A model generated the notes under the pieces. It saw nothing but the letters and a program-made list of their open reading frames with translations, had not been told where the DNA came from and made no database searches. A stretch of DNA of 20,061 bases from Euryarchaeota archaeon UBA549 (GTDB lineage: Archaea; Thermoplasmatota; Poseidoniia; Poseidoniales; Poseidoniaceae): the NCBI GenBank assembly GCA_002495645.1, contig DAGF01000020.1, positions 1-20,061 on the forward strand, written 5' to 3'. Of this stretch, positions 5,678 to 13,483 are shown piece after piece. Each line of letters starts with the position of its first letter. Within the stretch, counting starts at the first letter, position 1. The translations under genes and the position numbers were made by a program.

Positions 5678-7354
5678 CCAAGAACGAAGGTCGCCTTCCA
5701 TGGGTGGCCGAACCTCTTTGCCGGCCAGCAAGGTATCACGCACGTGCACAAAGGTTGCAGCGTCCAACACTTTCTCTTCATTGGCCCGCCGCCCGATGTT
5801 TTTGAGCGCAATGGCCATGCGATGGTTTCCCGTAAAGGCCTCGCTGTGGCGATTGAGGTAGGCCCAATAGAGGCGAGTCATCGGGCAGGTTTTCTTGTGG
5901 TGAAATTGACATGACTTGCAGTGGTCGCTCATGCGGTTGATGTAGGCTGAACCGGCCACGTAGGGTTTGGTCATCATGGCTGTGCCCAGCGCAAAAGTGC
6001 CCATGCCGAGCACGTTGGGCTCCACAACCCAATCGTACGCATCGATAAAGGCGGCATGAAACCAATCGGTTAACTCTCGGGGGTTGACGTCGAGCAGGTT
6101 GGCGATGTTGCTCAGCACCATCAGTCGGGGGATGTGGTGGGTCCATCCATCCTCCATAACGGACTCTACAGACGCATCAAGGCAGCGCAAGCCGCTGGTT
6201 GCGCCCCAATAGGCCTGCGGCAGAGGATTGGACTGTGAGAGGTGATTGGGATGGGCTTCCTCATCGTCCCCGGCAAAGCCTTCCCAGCGTGCGCCGCGGA
6301 CACCGGTTGAACGGTCGACCGCAAGGCTACGGAAACCATCGGTTACTTCGTGGATGTGGTGGACGTATTCGCGCCAAATCATTTGCCGCACAAAGCCTTC
6401 CACGCTGTTGATGGGCGCTTTGCTCGCCAACGCCGCCTCCACAAGACGACGTGGCATCAATCGATGCAGGTTCACTAAGGTCGCCAAACGGGAGTGGAAG
6501 AGCCCCCTGCTCTTTTCTGACATCGCGTCCTCATAGGTACCAAAGTTGGGCAGGCAATCCAAAGCAAACTGCAGGGCTTCGTCGATTTGTTTTGCAGAAG
6601 TGGGTTGAGCAGAAAGGTCAACTGAGCCGGGATGTTCACCATAATGCGACCTGACCAAAGCCTCCACTTCTCGGTCGATGTCATCGGTCTCGTACACAGG
6701 AGCAACGGGAGCAGCGGGTTCACCTTTCCACGGAAAGCGGTTCTCAGCATCATAACTGTACTTCCCTCCGACGGGTTTTCCGTTCTCCATCATCCATCCG
6801 GTCTGCTGTCGAACTTTTCTATAGAACGCATCCATCCGAAACGGAGGCTCCGACCCAACACTCTCAAGAAACCACGATCTCGGGGTCAACCATCCAGGGT
6901 GTTCGTGCTCCACCAATGCACCCGACTGAAGATGTGTTTCCACGTCCTTGCGCAGTTCCCGCTCAGCGTGGTGAAAGCAATGCACGGCACCGCAGGCCTG
7001 TGACACCTCGGCCAAGGCCGCACCGTAATTCGAGGTGCTGAGCAAATACAACACGGGAATTCCCTGCGATTGAAGCTCAAGCGCAAAATGACGCTGATTG
7101 GCCAAGAGCACGCCCAATTTTTGTTGGTGGTAAGGCCGAAACTTGGCTTTGGACGAGGACTCAATCAGCACCACGCCGATGTTGTTCAAGTCCAACGATT
7201 CGAGGAAGGCGGCGTTGAGTTGGTCGTAGGCCAGCCAAACCCAGTTCTCTGCATCGCCGGGCGAGACGGCGTAGAGCGACTGACCCAGTGCACCCTTGCG
7301 TCCCGCAACCTGAACGGTAGGAGAAGAGGTGAATGAGAACCCAGCCTCGCCCAT
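5672..7354 (-). CDS. Iron-sulfur photolyase/cryptochrome (FeS-BCP, PhrB-like)
   Basis: A 560-residue flavoprotein of the prokaryotic (6-4) photolyase/CryB group, which uses light to repair UV lesions in DNA. Parts: an N-terminal Rossmann-like antenna domain (about 25-190), the family signature NGKPVGGKYSYDAENR (191-206), and a helical FAD-binding domain (about 250-530). Four cysteines suit a [4Fe-4S] cluster: C391, C479, C482 and C490. As I recall, Agrobacterium PhrB uses C350, C438, C441 and C454. The first two spacings (88 and 3) are identical here, while the last loop is five residues shorter. The start follows a TATA-like box 27 bases upstream, so it may be transcribed apart from carB, which ends 48 bases before it. 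The first 20 or so residues are poorly conserved. Neighbouring nei is also a repair gene. Confidence 0.93.
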   Translation of the reverse strand: MGEAGFSFTSSPTVQVAGRKGALGQSLYAVSPGDAENWVWLAYDQLNAAFLESLDLNNIGVVLIESSSKAKFRPYHQQKLGVLLANQRHFALELQSQGIPVLYLLSTSNYGAALAEVSQACGAVHCFHHAERELRKDVETHLQSGALVEHEHPGWLTPRSWFLESVGSEPPFRMDAFYRKVRQQTGWMMENGKPVGGKYSYDAENRFPWKGEPAAPVAPVYETDDIDREVEALVRSHYGEHPGSVDLSAQPTSAKQIDEALQFALDCLPNFGTYEDAMSEKSRGLFHSRLATLVNLHRLMPRRLVEAALASKAPINSVEGFVRQMIWREYVHHIHEVTDGFRSLAVDRSTGVRGARWEGFAGDDEEAHPNHLSQSNPLPQAYWGATSGLRCLDASVESVMEDGWTHHIPRLMVLSNIANLLDVNPRELTDWFHAAFIDAYDWVVEPNVLGMGTFALGTAMMTKPYVAGSAYINRMSDHCKSCQFHHKKTCPMTRLYWAYLNRHSEAFTGNHRMAIALKNIGRRANEEKVLDAATFVHVRDTLLAGKEVRPPMEGDLRSWS

Positions 7355-7375
7355 GGAGGGAACATTGGCGTTGAT

Positions 7376-7385
7376 GGCATAAAGG
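7376..7385 (-). promoter_or_regulatory. TATA-like box of the photolyase gene
   Basis: On the minus strand this reads CCTTTATGCC, with TTTAT centred 27 bases before the ATG at 7354, in the 48-base gap after carB. It suggests the photolyase can be expressed separately from the carbamoyl-phosphate synthase genes. Confidence 0.5.
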
Positions 7386-7402
7386 GCTGCTTTTGGCCAA
7401 CC

Positions 7403-10400
7403 TCAGTAGTGAACGGTTAGTTTGCGCGGCTCAAGGTCTTCCTCAATACTGGCTCGCATCGCTGCGACTTCCATGATGGCGCCCCGCATGGTGGTGACGA
7501 ATGGAATATTCAACTCCACTGCGAGCCTTCGCATCATGTTGCCATCACGCACGGCACCACCCGAAACGGTGGGGACGTTGACGATGAAACTGACCTTGCC
7601 TTGCCGCATCAGGTCCAAAGCGTCGGGGTGCTTTCCTTCCGCAATCCTGTACACAGTGGTGACCGGCACACCGTGCCGTCGAAGGGCATCGGCGGTACCA
7701 CCCGTGGCGTAAAGCGTGAAGCCGATGCTGACGAGTTCCTCAGCGACGGGAATGAGGTTCTCTTTGTCCTCATCACGAACTGTCAGGTAGGCGCCGCCCT
7801 CGGTGGCAACCGGGACTTCGGTGGCCAATCGTGCCTTGAGGTAGGCCAAATCAGCGCGTTCATCCGAACCGTAGACTTCGCCCGTGGACTTCATCTCTGG
7901 ACCCGGTGCAGGGTCAAGACCTCGCAACTTGATGAACGGGAAGACCGGAGCCTTCACGCACACCTGACCGGAGGTTCGGCGAGGAATCTCTTGGGACTTC
8001 AAGGGCTGACCGATGGTGATTCTAGCCGCAATACGAGCGAGCGGAAGACCGGAGGCCTTGGCGACAAAGGGCACGGTACGGGAGGACCGTGGGTTCACCT
8101 CAAGCACGTACAAATCATCGCCCTGAATGGCAAATTGAATGTTGAAGCAACCCTTGATCTTCAGGCCAATACCGATGGTCTTCGTTTGTTCCGCGATGCG
8201 TTCAAGCATGTCCTCTGCGATGTTTTGAGCGGGGATGAAACAGGTTGAATCACCCGAATGAATGCCGGCCTCCTCCAAGTGCTCCATGATGGCACCAACG
8301 AGGACCTCCTCGCCGTCCGAGGCCGCATCGACGTCAATTTCCGTTGCGTGGCCAAGGTACTCGTCCACGAGCAGCGGCTTATCAGGTGCGAGGTAGGCCT
8401 CACGCAGGTAGCCATCGAGTTGCTGTTGATTGGACAGGATTTCCATGCCACGGCCACCCAAGACATAGGAGGGCCTGACAAGCACGGGGAAGCCGATTTC
8501 TTCCACCGCCGCACGCAGGTCATCGGCAGAGGTGCCGGTAGCACCTCGTGGCATGCGCAGGCCGTGTCGGCTGGCAAAGGCTTCGAAGCGCTCACGGTCG
8601 CTGGCTTCGTCAATGGCGTCGCAAGAGGTCCCCATGATGGCCAGGTTGAGACCGTTGGCTTCCAAATCGGGCAGACGTGCCTCCAAAGGCAAGGCGAGAT
8701 TGATGGCGGTTTGACCGCCGAATTGGAGCAGGATTCCGTGGGCCTGTTCACGGAGTAAAATTTCACTTACATACTCCAAGGTCAGGGGATCGAAGTACAA
8801 ACGGTCGGACGTGTCGAAATCCGTGGAGACCGTCTCTGGGTTGTTGTTGATGAGAATAGCATCTTTTCCAGCCTCACGAATGGCCTTGACCGCGTGAACG
8901 CATCCGTAGTCAAACTCAATGCCTTGGCCGATGCGAATCGGTCCGCTACCGATAGCGACGAGGCGCTCCTTAGTCCGCTCCTCCATGTTGGGTAGCAGGT
9001 CGATGCCCGGATGGCCGTGAGGCTCGTAGGTGGAATAGTAATACGGCGTTTTGGCCGCGAATTCAGCCGCACACGAATCGACCATTCGGTAAACTGGATG
9101 GAGTTTCACCTGATGGCGGCGAAGCATAACGGCACGCTCGTCTTGGCCCGAGGCCAAGGATTTCAGACCCTCAGGCGGGAAACCCGCAAGCGCATCGGCG
9201 ATGTGTGCATCGCTGAAGCCATGACTCTTCCAGAGGCGAAGTTCTTCTTCGGTCAACTCCGCAGGAGAGACACCACGCTCAACGATGCTGCGCTCCATGT
9301 GCGCCAAGCGCTCAAAGCCGTAGAGGAACCAGCGAGTCACACGCGTGATTTCGTGAACCTTCTCCACGGTCCAACCTCGTCGGAAGGCCTCGATAAGCGC
9401 CCCCATACGCCGGTCGGTCGCTACGGCCAGCCATTCAACCAGCGTGTTGTCAGGTAGAGGCTCGTGTGCGCGTTGGGACATGCCTTCACCCTCGGATTCG
9501 TCGGCTCGTGTCAACGGACGAGGGTGAGCGCAGCCCTGCTCAAGCGAAGCCCATGCTTTGAGGAAGGCCTCCTCGAAATTACGGCCGATGGCCATCACTT
9601 CCCCGGTGGATTTCATCGAGGTTCCCAAAGTTCGGTCCGCCGTTCGGAATTTGTCAAAGGGCCAGCGAGGGATTTTCACCACGCAATAATCCAAGGTTGG
9701 CTCGAAAGCAGCGGTTGTGCCCTCTCCAGTGATGGGGTTGGGAAGTTCGTCCAGGGTGTAGCCAACGGCGATTTTAGCAGCCATACGAGCGATGGGGTAG
9801 CCGGTCGCTTTGGAGGCCAGGGCTGAGGAACGTGAGACACGGGGGTTGACTTCAATGACGCGGATTTCACCGGTGAACTGGTTGAAAGCGAATTGGACGT
9901 TGCAGCCGCCCTTGATGTTCAACGCCCGAATCAGCGCAAGAGCTTGATTTCGAAGGCGCTGGTGGTCAGCGTCGCTGAAGGACTGAAGCGGTGCGACGAC
10001 GGTGGATTCGCCCGTGTGAACGCCCATCGGGTCGATGTTTTCCATGGTACAGACGATGGTGGCGTTATCGGCCTCGTCCCGCATCACTTCGTATTCAAGT
10101 TCCTGCCAGCCCAAAATGGACTCTTCAATCAACACCTGGGAAATGCGGGAATTGCGAAGACCGAGTTGGGAGATTTCAACGAGTTCGCCCATGTCCCGAG
10201 CCGTTCCACCACCCAAACCGCCCAGGGTAAAGGCTGGGCGAATCAAGATCGGCCAACTGCCGATGAGTTCAGCGGCTGCAATGACCTCCTCGATGGAATT
10301 GCAGGCCACGGCTTGGCTGATGGGGAGGTTGATGGATTCGCAGACTTTGTTGAACAGTTCACGGTCTTCTGCCTTGTCAATAGCGTCCAAATCCGAACCG

Positions 10401-10747
10401 ATGAGTTCCACGCCAAGCCGCTCTAGCGTACCGTTGTGTGATAGTTCACTGGCGATGTTGAGCGCCGTCTGACCACCCATGCCCGCCAGCAGCGCACACG
10501 GGCGTTCCTTCTCGAGGATTTTGGCGATGGTATCGGGAAGCAATGGCTCGATGTAGACGACGTCCGCCATCTCCGGATCGTTTTGGATTGTAGCGGGGTT
10601 GGAATTGACGAGAATGACCTTGTAGCCATCCTCCCGAAGCGCACGAACGGCTTGAGAGCCAGAGAAGTCAAACTCAGCAGCCTGGCCGATTTTGATCGGG
10701 CCGCTGCCCAAGACCATGATGCTCTCAAGGTCGTCTCGGCGAGGCAT
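7403..10747 (-). CDS. carB: Carbamoyl-phosphate synthase, large subunit
   Basis: This 1114-residue subunit makes carbamoyl phosphate from bicarbonate, ammonia passed from CarA, and two ATP, feeding pyrimidine and arginine synthesis. Seen: a first synthetase half opening with VLGSGPIKIGQAAEFD (12-27); an oligomerisation region; a second ATP-grasp half from about residue 594 (IGSGPIRIGQGIEFDYG); matching NSNPAT and NNNPETVSTD strands; EVNPR motifs in both halves; and a C-terminal MGS-type allosteric domain from about 984 (YATGG, NVPT). It is about 40 residues longer than E. coli CarB. The extra length lies near 400-430, where an acidic polar segment (TRADESEGEGMSQ) is seen. The start overlaps the carA stop by one base (TAATG), with a GGGGTGAG site five bases upstream, so carA and carB are translationally coupled. 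Confidence 0.98.
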   Translation of the reverse strand: MPRRDDLESIMVLGSGPIKIGQAAEFDFSGSQAVRALREDGYKVILVNSNPATIQNDPEMADVVYIEPLLPDTIAKILEKERPCALLAGMGGQTALNIASELSHNGTLERLGVELIGSDLDAIDKAEDRELFNKVCESINLPISQAVACNSIEEVIAAAELIGSWPILIRPAFTLGGLGGGTARDMGELVEISQLGLRNSRISQVLIEESILGWQELEYEVMRDEADNATIVCTMENIDPMGVHTGESTVVAPLQSFSDADHQRLRNQALALIRALNIKGGCNVQFAFNQFTGEIRVIEVNPRVSRSSALASKATGYPIARMAAKIAVGYTLDELPNPITGEGTTAAFEPTLDYCVVKIPRWPFDKFRTADRTLGTSMKSTGEVMAIGRNFEEAFLKAWASLEQGCAHPRPLTRADESEGEGMSQRAHEPLPDNTLVEWLAVATDRRMGALIEAFRRGWTVEKVHEITRVTRWFLYGFERLAHMERSIVERGVSPAELTEEELRLWKSHGFSDAHIADALAGFPPEGLKSLASGQDERAVMLRRHQVKLHPVYRMVDSCAAEFAAKTPYYYSTYEPHGHPGIDLLPNMEERTKERLVAIGSGPIRIGQGIEFDYGCVHAVKAIREAGKDAILINNNPETVSTDFDTSDRLYFDPLTLEYVSEILLREQAHGILLQFGGQTAINLALPLEARLPDLEANGLNLAIMGTSCDAIDEASDRERFEAFASRHGLRMPRGATGTSADDLRAAVEEIGFPVLVRPSYVLGGRGMEILSNQQQLDGYLREAYLAPDKPLLVDEYLGHATEIDVDAASDGEEVLVGAIMEHLEEAGIHSGDSTCFIPAQNIAEDMLERIAEQTKTIGIGLKIKGCFNIQFAIQGDDLYVLEVNPRSSRTVPFVAKASGLPLARIAARITIGQPLKSQEIPRRTSGQVCVKAPVFPFIKLRGLDPAPGPEMKSTGEVYGSDERADLAYLKARLATEVPVATEGGAYLTVRDEDKENLIPVAEELVSIGFTLYATGGTADALRRHGVPVTTVYRIAEGKHPDALDLMRQGKVSFIVNVPTVSGGAVRDGNMMRRLAVELNIPFVTTMRGAIMEVAAMRASIEEDLEPRKLTVHY

Positions 10748-12081
10748 TAGGACTCACCCCCCAAATGGGTGTCCACCATGGCACGGAAGCGAAGGAAGAG
10801 CGGAGCCGCATCGTGAGGACCGGGGCAGGCCTCGGGGTGGAACTGGACGGTGAAACAGGGTTTTCCAATGACGTCAAGGCCCTCCACAGTCCCATCGTTG
10901 GCGTTGATGTAGCGAACCTCAACCTCGGAGCCGTGTTGGTTTGAAACGGGAGGCGAGGTCGCACCGGTGGGGTGGGCAGCGAGCATGCCATCGTTGGGAT
11001 GAGCGACGGCAAAACCGTGGTTTTGGCTCGTGATGGAGACCGTATGGTCCTGAAGGTCCACCACGGGTTGGTTTGCCCCACGATGGCCGTATCGCATCTT
11101 GTATGTTTGCAGGCCTGAAGCCAGACCCATGAGTTGGTGGCCCAAGCAGATACCCATGACCGGCAGACCGTCTTGCACGGCCCGGGCCAGAGTGTTGCGA
11201 GCAGCCGTGGCTTTTCCGGGATGAGCGGGGTCGCCCGGCCCGTTGCTGCAGAACAAGGCGTCGATGGCGTAGTCGTTTCGCAGCCGGTCATAGTCCATAT
11301 CAGGCGGGCACCAAACCACATCGAAGACCATGCAGAGATGGCGCAGAATGTTGTGTTTCACACCGCAATCCAGCACGCCGAGGCGAGGCTTTCGTCCTCC
11401 AAGTTCATCGGTTGAACCTGGGTTCAACTCAAGCGGCTCATCGATGGAGACTTCGTCCACCAAATCCTCCAATTCAGGAGAGGTCAGCGTTTCCAATTGA
11501 GCTTTCATCTCATCCTCGCGCTCAACCGGGCCAAACACGCAAAGGACGGTTCCCAGTTCACGAACCCGCTTGGTGATGGCCCGCGTGTCGATCTTGTGAA
11601 TACCGGGAACGCCGTGAAGTCGCAGGAATTCATCGACGGTGCCGATGGAATGGCGATGGTCCGGTTGGTGCATGGCGTGGCGTACAACAACGCCCTTTGG
11701 CCATACGTTGCTTGACTCTGAGGCACCGGCGTGAACGCCGTAGTTTCCGATCAGCGGGTAGGTGAATGTCAGCACCTGCCCGGCGAAGGAGGGGTCGGTC
11801 AAGGATTCCTGATAGCCCATCATGCCAGTGGTGAAGACAAGTTCGCCCGAACCGATGGTGTTCGCCCCAAACAACTCCCCGGGATAACGTCCTCCATCGG
11901 CCGTCAAGAGGACGCCCGCACCCGATGCACCCTCAGGAAGAGGCGCGCCGCTGGCAAGGCCGTCAGCGGCATCAGGGATTTCCAGTGGAGAGGGGTTGTA
12001 CAGGCGATGTGTCGCCGGTAGAGAGCGCGTATTCGCGATGCCGCCCCCCAACATTGGATTTTGTCGGAAAAGGCCCCCCAT
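10747..12081 (-). CDS. carA: Carbamoyl-phosphate synthase, small (glutaminase) subunit
   Basis: A 444-residue class I glutamine amidotransferase subunit that releases ammonia from glutamine and channels it to CarB. The CarA-specific N-terminal domain begins near residue 56 (AGVLLTADGGRYPGELFG), with FTTGMMGYQESLTDPS (83-98). The amidotransferase domain follows, with SNGPGDP (279-285), nucleophile C312 in MGICLGHQLMG, and H415 and E417 in QFHPEACPGPHD. The triad is complete. About 55 N-terminal residues, rich in G, A and P, precede the conserved domain and have no counterpart in typical CarA. Another ATG at 12054 lies 28 bases after a CATTATG element and could be the true start, giving 435 residues. 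The stop overlaps the carB start by one base. Confidence 0.96.
   Translation of the reverse strand: MGGLFRQNPMLGGGIANTRSLPATHRLYNPSPLEIPDAADGLASGAPLPEGASGAGVLLTADGGRYPGELFGANTIGSGELVFTTGMMGYQESLTDPSFAGQVLTFTYPLIGNYGVHAGASESSNVWPKGVVVRHAMHQPDHRHSIGTVDEFLRLHGVPGIHKIDTRAITKRVRELGTVLCVFGPVEREDEMKAQLETLTSPELEDLVDEVSIDEPLELNPGSTDELGGRKPRLGVLDCGVKHNILRHLCMVFDVVWCPPDMDYDRLRNDYAIDALFCSNGPGDPAHPGKATAARNTLARAVQDGLPVMGICLGHQLMGLASGLQTYKMRYGHRGANQPVVDLQDHTVSITSQNHGFAVAHPNDGMLAAHPTGATSPPVSNQHGSEVEVRYINANDGTVEGLDVIGKPCFTVQFHPEACPGPHDAAPLFLRFRAMVDTHLGGES
10753..10760 (-). promoter_or_regulatory. Shine-Dalgarno site of carB within the end of carA
   Basis: On the minus strand GGGGTGAG lies five bases before the carB ATG, inside the last codons of carA. 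With the one-base stop/start overlap it indicates coupled translation of the two subunits. Confidence 0.6.
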
Positions 12082-12086
12082 AATGC
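12079..12086 (-). promoter_or_regulatory. Possible TATA-like box for carA
   Basis: On the minus strand this reads GCATTATG, about 28 bases before an in-frame ATG at 12054 (residue 10 of the longer reading). If real, carA starts at 12054. If 12081 is the start, the box overlaps the start codon and another promoter is needed; a weaker GATTTCATC lies 26 bases before 12081. Confidence 0.3.
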
Positions 12087-12160
12087 TTGGGTGCGGAAAT
12101 TGATGAAATCAGGAAAGAAATTCGGCAAGAAAATAGCGAGAATTTGTACCGCAGTCCATT

Positions 12161-12171
12161 AAGTAAGAAAA
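12161..12171 (-). terminator. T-rich tract after trm56
   Basis: Immediately after the trm56 stop (TAA at 12174-12176) the minus strand reads TTTTCTTACTT, with further T-rich runs near 12129-12133 and 12113-12120. This fits a hairpin-free archaeal terminator between trm56 and carA. The 92-base gap holds no other gene. Confidence 0.35.
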
Positions 12172-12173
12172 CG

Positions 12174-12743
12174 TTAACTTTCCTTCTCTCGGTCGTGGTC
12201 AATGACCGACTTACCACGAGCGGAAGGCTCGATGACAAGGCGTGCATCAGCGAAGTGTCGCTCGGTCCCACCTTGGCCGTACCAACCCTCCATGAACAGC
12301 GCCAGCGCCGCCACTTCCGAGTGAGGTTGATTGCCAACGGCCACGTTGTATTGAGCGTATTCGAAGACATCACTGGGAACCTTTGCGCCCCCGACGATGA
12401 CCACCACAGGCCGATCGCGACGTATACGAGGAATCACTTCCCGGTAGGGCTCACCGTACATGGTCAAGTGAACCGCCACACCGGGTTCACCATCACCAGC
12501 ATCATGTTGGGTGAATCGGCGAAGCCAGCCCATGGCGCCCTCGACGTGCTCACAGGTCATCACGCCCCCAAAGCGGTCGTTCACCGAGGCGATGTTCTCG
12601 AACAGCTCCTTGTCTTCGTCGCCTGCGAGCAAGAAATTCGTAGCGCCCAATGCCCTGGAAACCAACGCAAGGTGGGTGGTAATCCGAGGGTCTCGCCCTT
12701 TGCGATAACCAAGCCTCAACACGTTGAACGGGGTGGGGCTCAT
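12174..12743 (-). CDS. tRNA (cytidine-56) 2'-O-methyltransferase, archaeal Trm56
   Basis: A SPOUT-class enzyme of 189 residues that methylates the ribose of C56 in the T-loop of tRNA, a modification found only in archaea. Seen: VLRLGYRKGRDPRITTHLAL at 8-27, ALGA at 31-34, a VHLTMYG strand at 91-97, VVIVGGAKVP at 114-123, and the SAM-binding knot motif YNVAVGNQPHSEVAAL at 132-147. These are the family's signature blocks and the order is intact. A longer open frame reaches back to 12902 through the upstream membrane gene, but the homology begins just after the ATG at 12743, giving the usual family length and a 37-base gap to the upstream gene. It is probably co-transcribed with that gene. It is the best single marker that this DNA is archaeal. 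Confidence 0.93.
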   Translation of the reverse strand: MSPTPFNVLRLGYRKGRDPRITTHLALVSRALGATNFLLAGDEDKELFENIASVNDRFGGVMTCEHVEGAMGWLRRFTQHDAGDGEPGVAVHLTMYGEPYREVIPRIRRDRPVVVIVGGAKVPSDVFEYAQYNVAVGNQPHSEVAALALFMEGWYGQGGTERHFADARLVIEPSARGKSVIDHDREKES

Positions 12744-12780
12744 GCAACGACGACCGGCCTCGTCTTCAAGAGGGTAGCGT

Positions 12781-13431
12781 TCAATCTTGAGCGCTGGCTT
12801 GGCCGTCTCTTGGAGCAGCCGTACGCTCGTTTCGGTCTGAGAAATCGTAGTCATTGGCGTCCATGAAGCGGATGAGCCACTTGAGCAGCAGGGCGTTGAC
12901 AATCAAGTTCGAGCCGTAGGTGGTTCCGCCCCAGAGAATGCCCAAACGGATGCTTCGCCACACGCCCACTTGCATGTCAAGGTCTGCATCAGCGATAAAC
13001 AGCGCCGTCACCAATGGTTCCGCCACGTACAGGCCAGCCAAAATCAGCATACCGCCTGCAGCCGTGGAAGGCAAAATTTTGCCCATGTCCCTGCTGAATT
13101 CCGTGAGGAGGGCGGAAAACAACGAGAGCACCATGACGGCGAGGGCTGCCTGTTCAAAATTCAGGGAAAAGAACACGGAAACCCCGTTGGCCAAGTCATC
13201 GTTTGTTCCACCGATGAACAACCACCAAACGACGACCATGAGGGTGATCAGCATGCCTCCGTTCTTGGAATCCTTGGCCGCCATATCGTAGACGTGTTGC
13301 GGATTTCGTGGATTCAATCGCCTCAAGATTCGCTCCGCAAACTCCCAATCAGGTGGCAACTCGTTGGTGGCTTGAGCGACTTGACCCTCGGGGAGAGCCT
13401 CACCTTCCAGCAAGAACACCTCCTCGGACAT
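12781..13431 (-). CDS. Uncharacterised polytopic membrane protein
   Basis: No family is recognised in these 216 residues. An acidic cytosolic-looking N-terminus (1-50) precedes about four membrane helices, near 59-75 (ITLMVVVWWLFIG), 93-112, 123-146 and 161-187. A short charged tail follows. A loop of acidic residues (ADADLDMQ, 147-154) sits between the last two helices. No transport or catalytic signature is apparent. The ATG at 13431 is chosen because an AT-rich box lies 26 bases upstream and the shared divergent promoter fits; the open frame continues upstream to 13965 only as a shadow of folP. It is followed by trm56 after 37 bases and is likely the first gene of that transcript. Hydropathy is clear, but function is unknown. 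Confidence 0.75.
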   Translation of the reverse strand: MSEEVFLLEGEALPEGQVAQATNELPPDWEFAERILRRLNPRNPQHVYDMAAKDSKNGGMLITLMVVVWWLFIGGTNDDLANGVSVFFSLNFEQAALAVMVLSLFSALLTEFSRDMGKILPSTAAGGMLILAGLYVAEPLVTALFIADADLDMQVGVWRSIRLGILWGGTTYGSNLIVNALLLKWLIRFMDANDYDFSDRNERTAAPRDGQASAQD

Positions 13432-13453
13432 GCACACCCGTTCTTCGTAACAA

Positions 13454-13462
13454 CTTATCAAA
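13454..13462. promoter_or_regulatory. Symmetric divergent promoter element for folP and the membrane gene
   Basis: CTTATCAAA on the plus strand and TTTGATAAG on the minus strand. The element is centred at 13458, and the two divergent ATGs are at 13484 (folP) and 13431 (membrane gene), so each start lies 26-27 bases away. One short AT-rich element in a GC-rich gap therefore sits at the expected TATA distance for both genes. With only 52 bases between the start codons, both transcripts would be leaderless. Confidence 0.55.
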
Positions 13463-13483
13463 CCTGCCGAACTGGGCGGGCCA

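Noticed and set aside
7601..8248. Plus-strand open frame of 215 residues inside carB, with others at 8258-8758, 9011-9457, 9464-9826 and 9893-10426
   Set aside because: All are antisense shadows of carB, which shows complete conserved domains.
12087..12866. Plus-strand open frame of 259 residues opposite trm56 and the membrane gene
   Set aside because: It is antisense to trm56, whose signature motifs are unmistakable, and its translation has no recognisable features.
12744..12902. Longer N-terminus for the tRNA methyltransferase starting at 12902
   Set aside because: It would overlap the upstream membrane gene by 122 bases and adds residues without similarity; the family begins just after the ATG at 12743.
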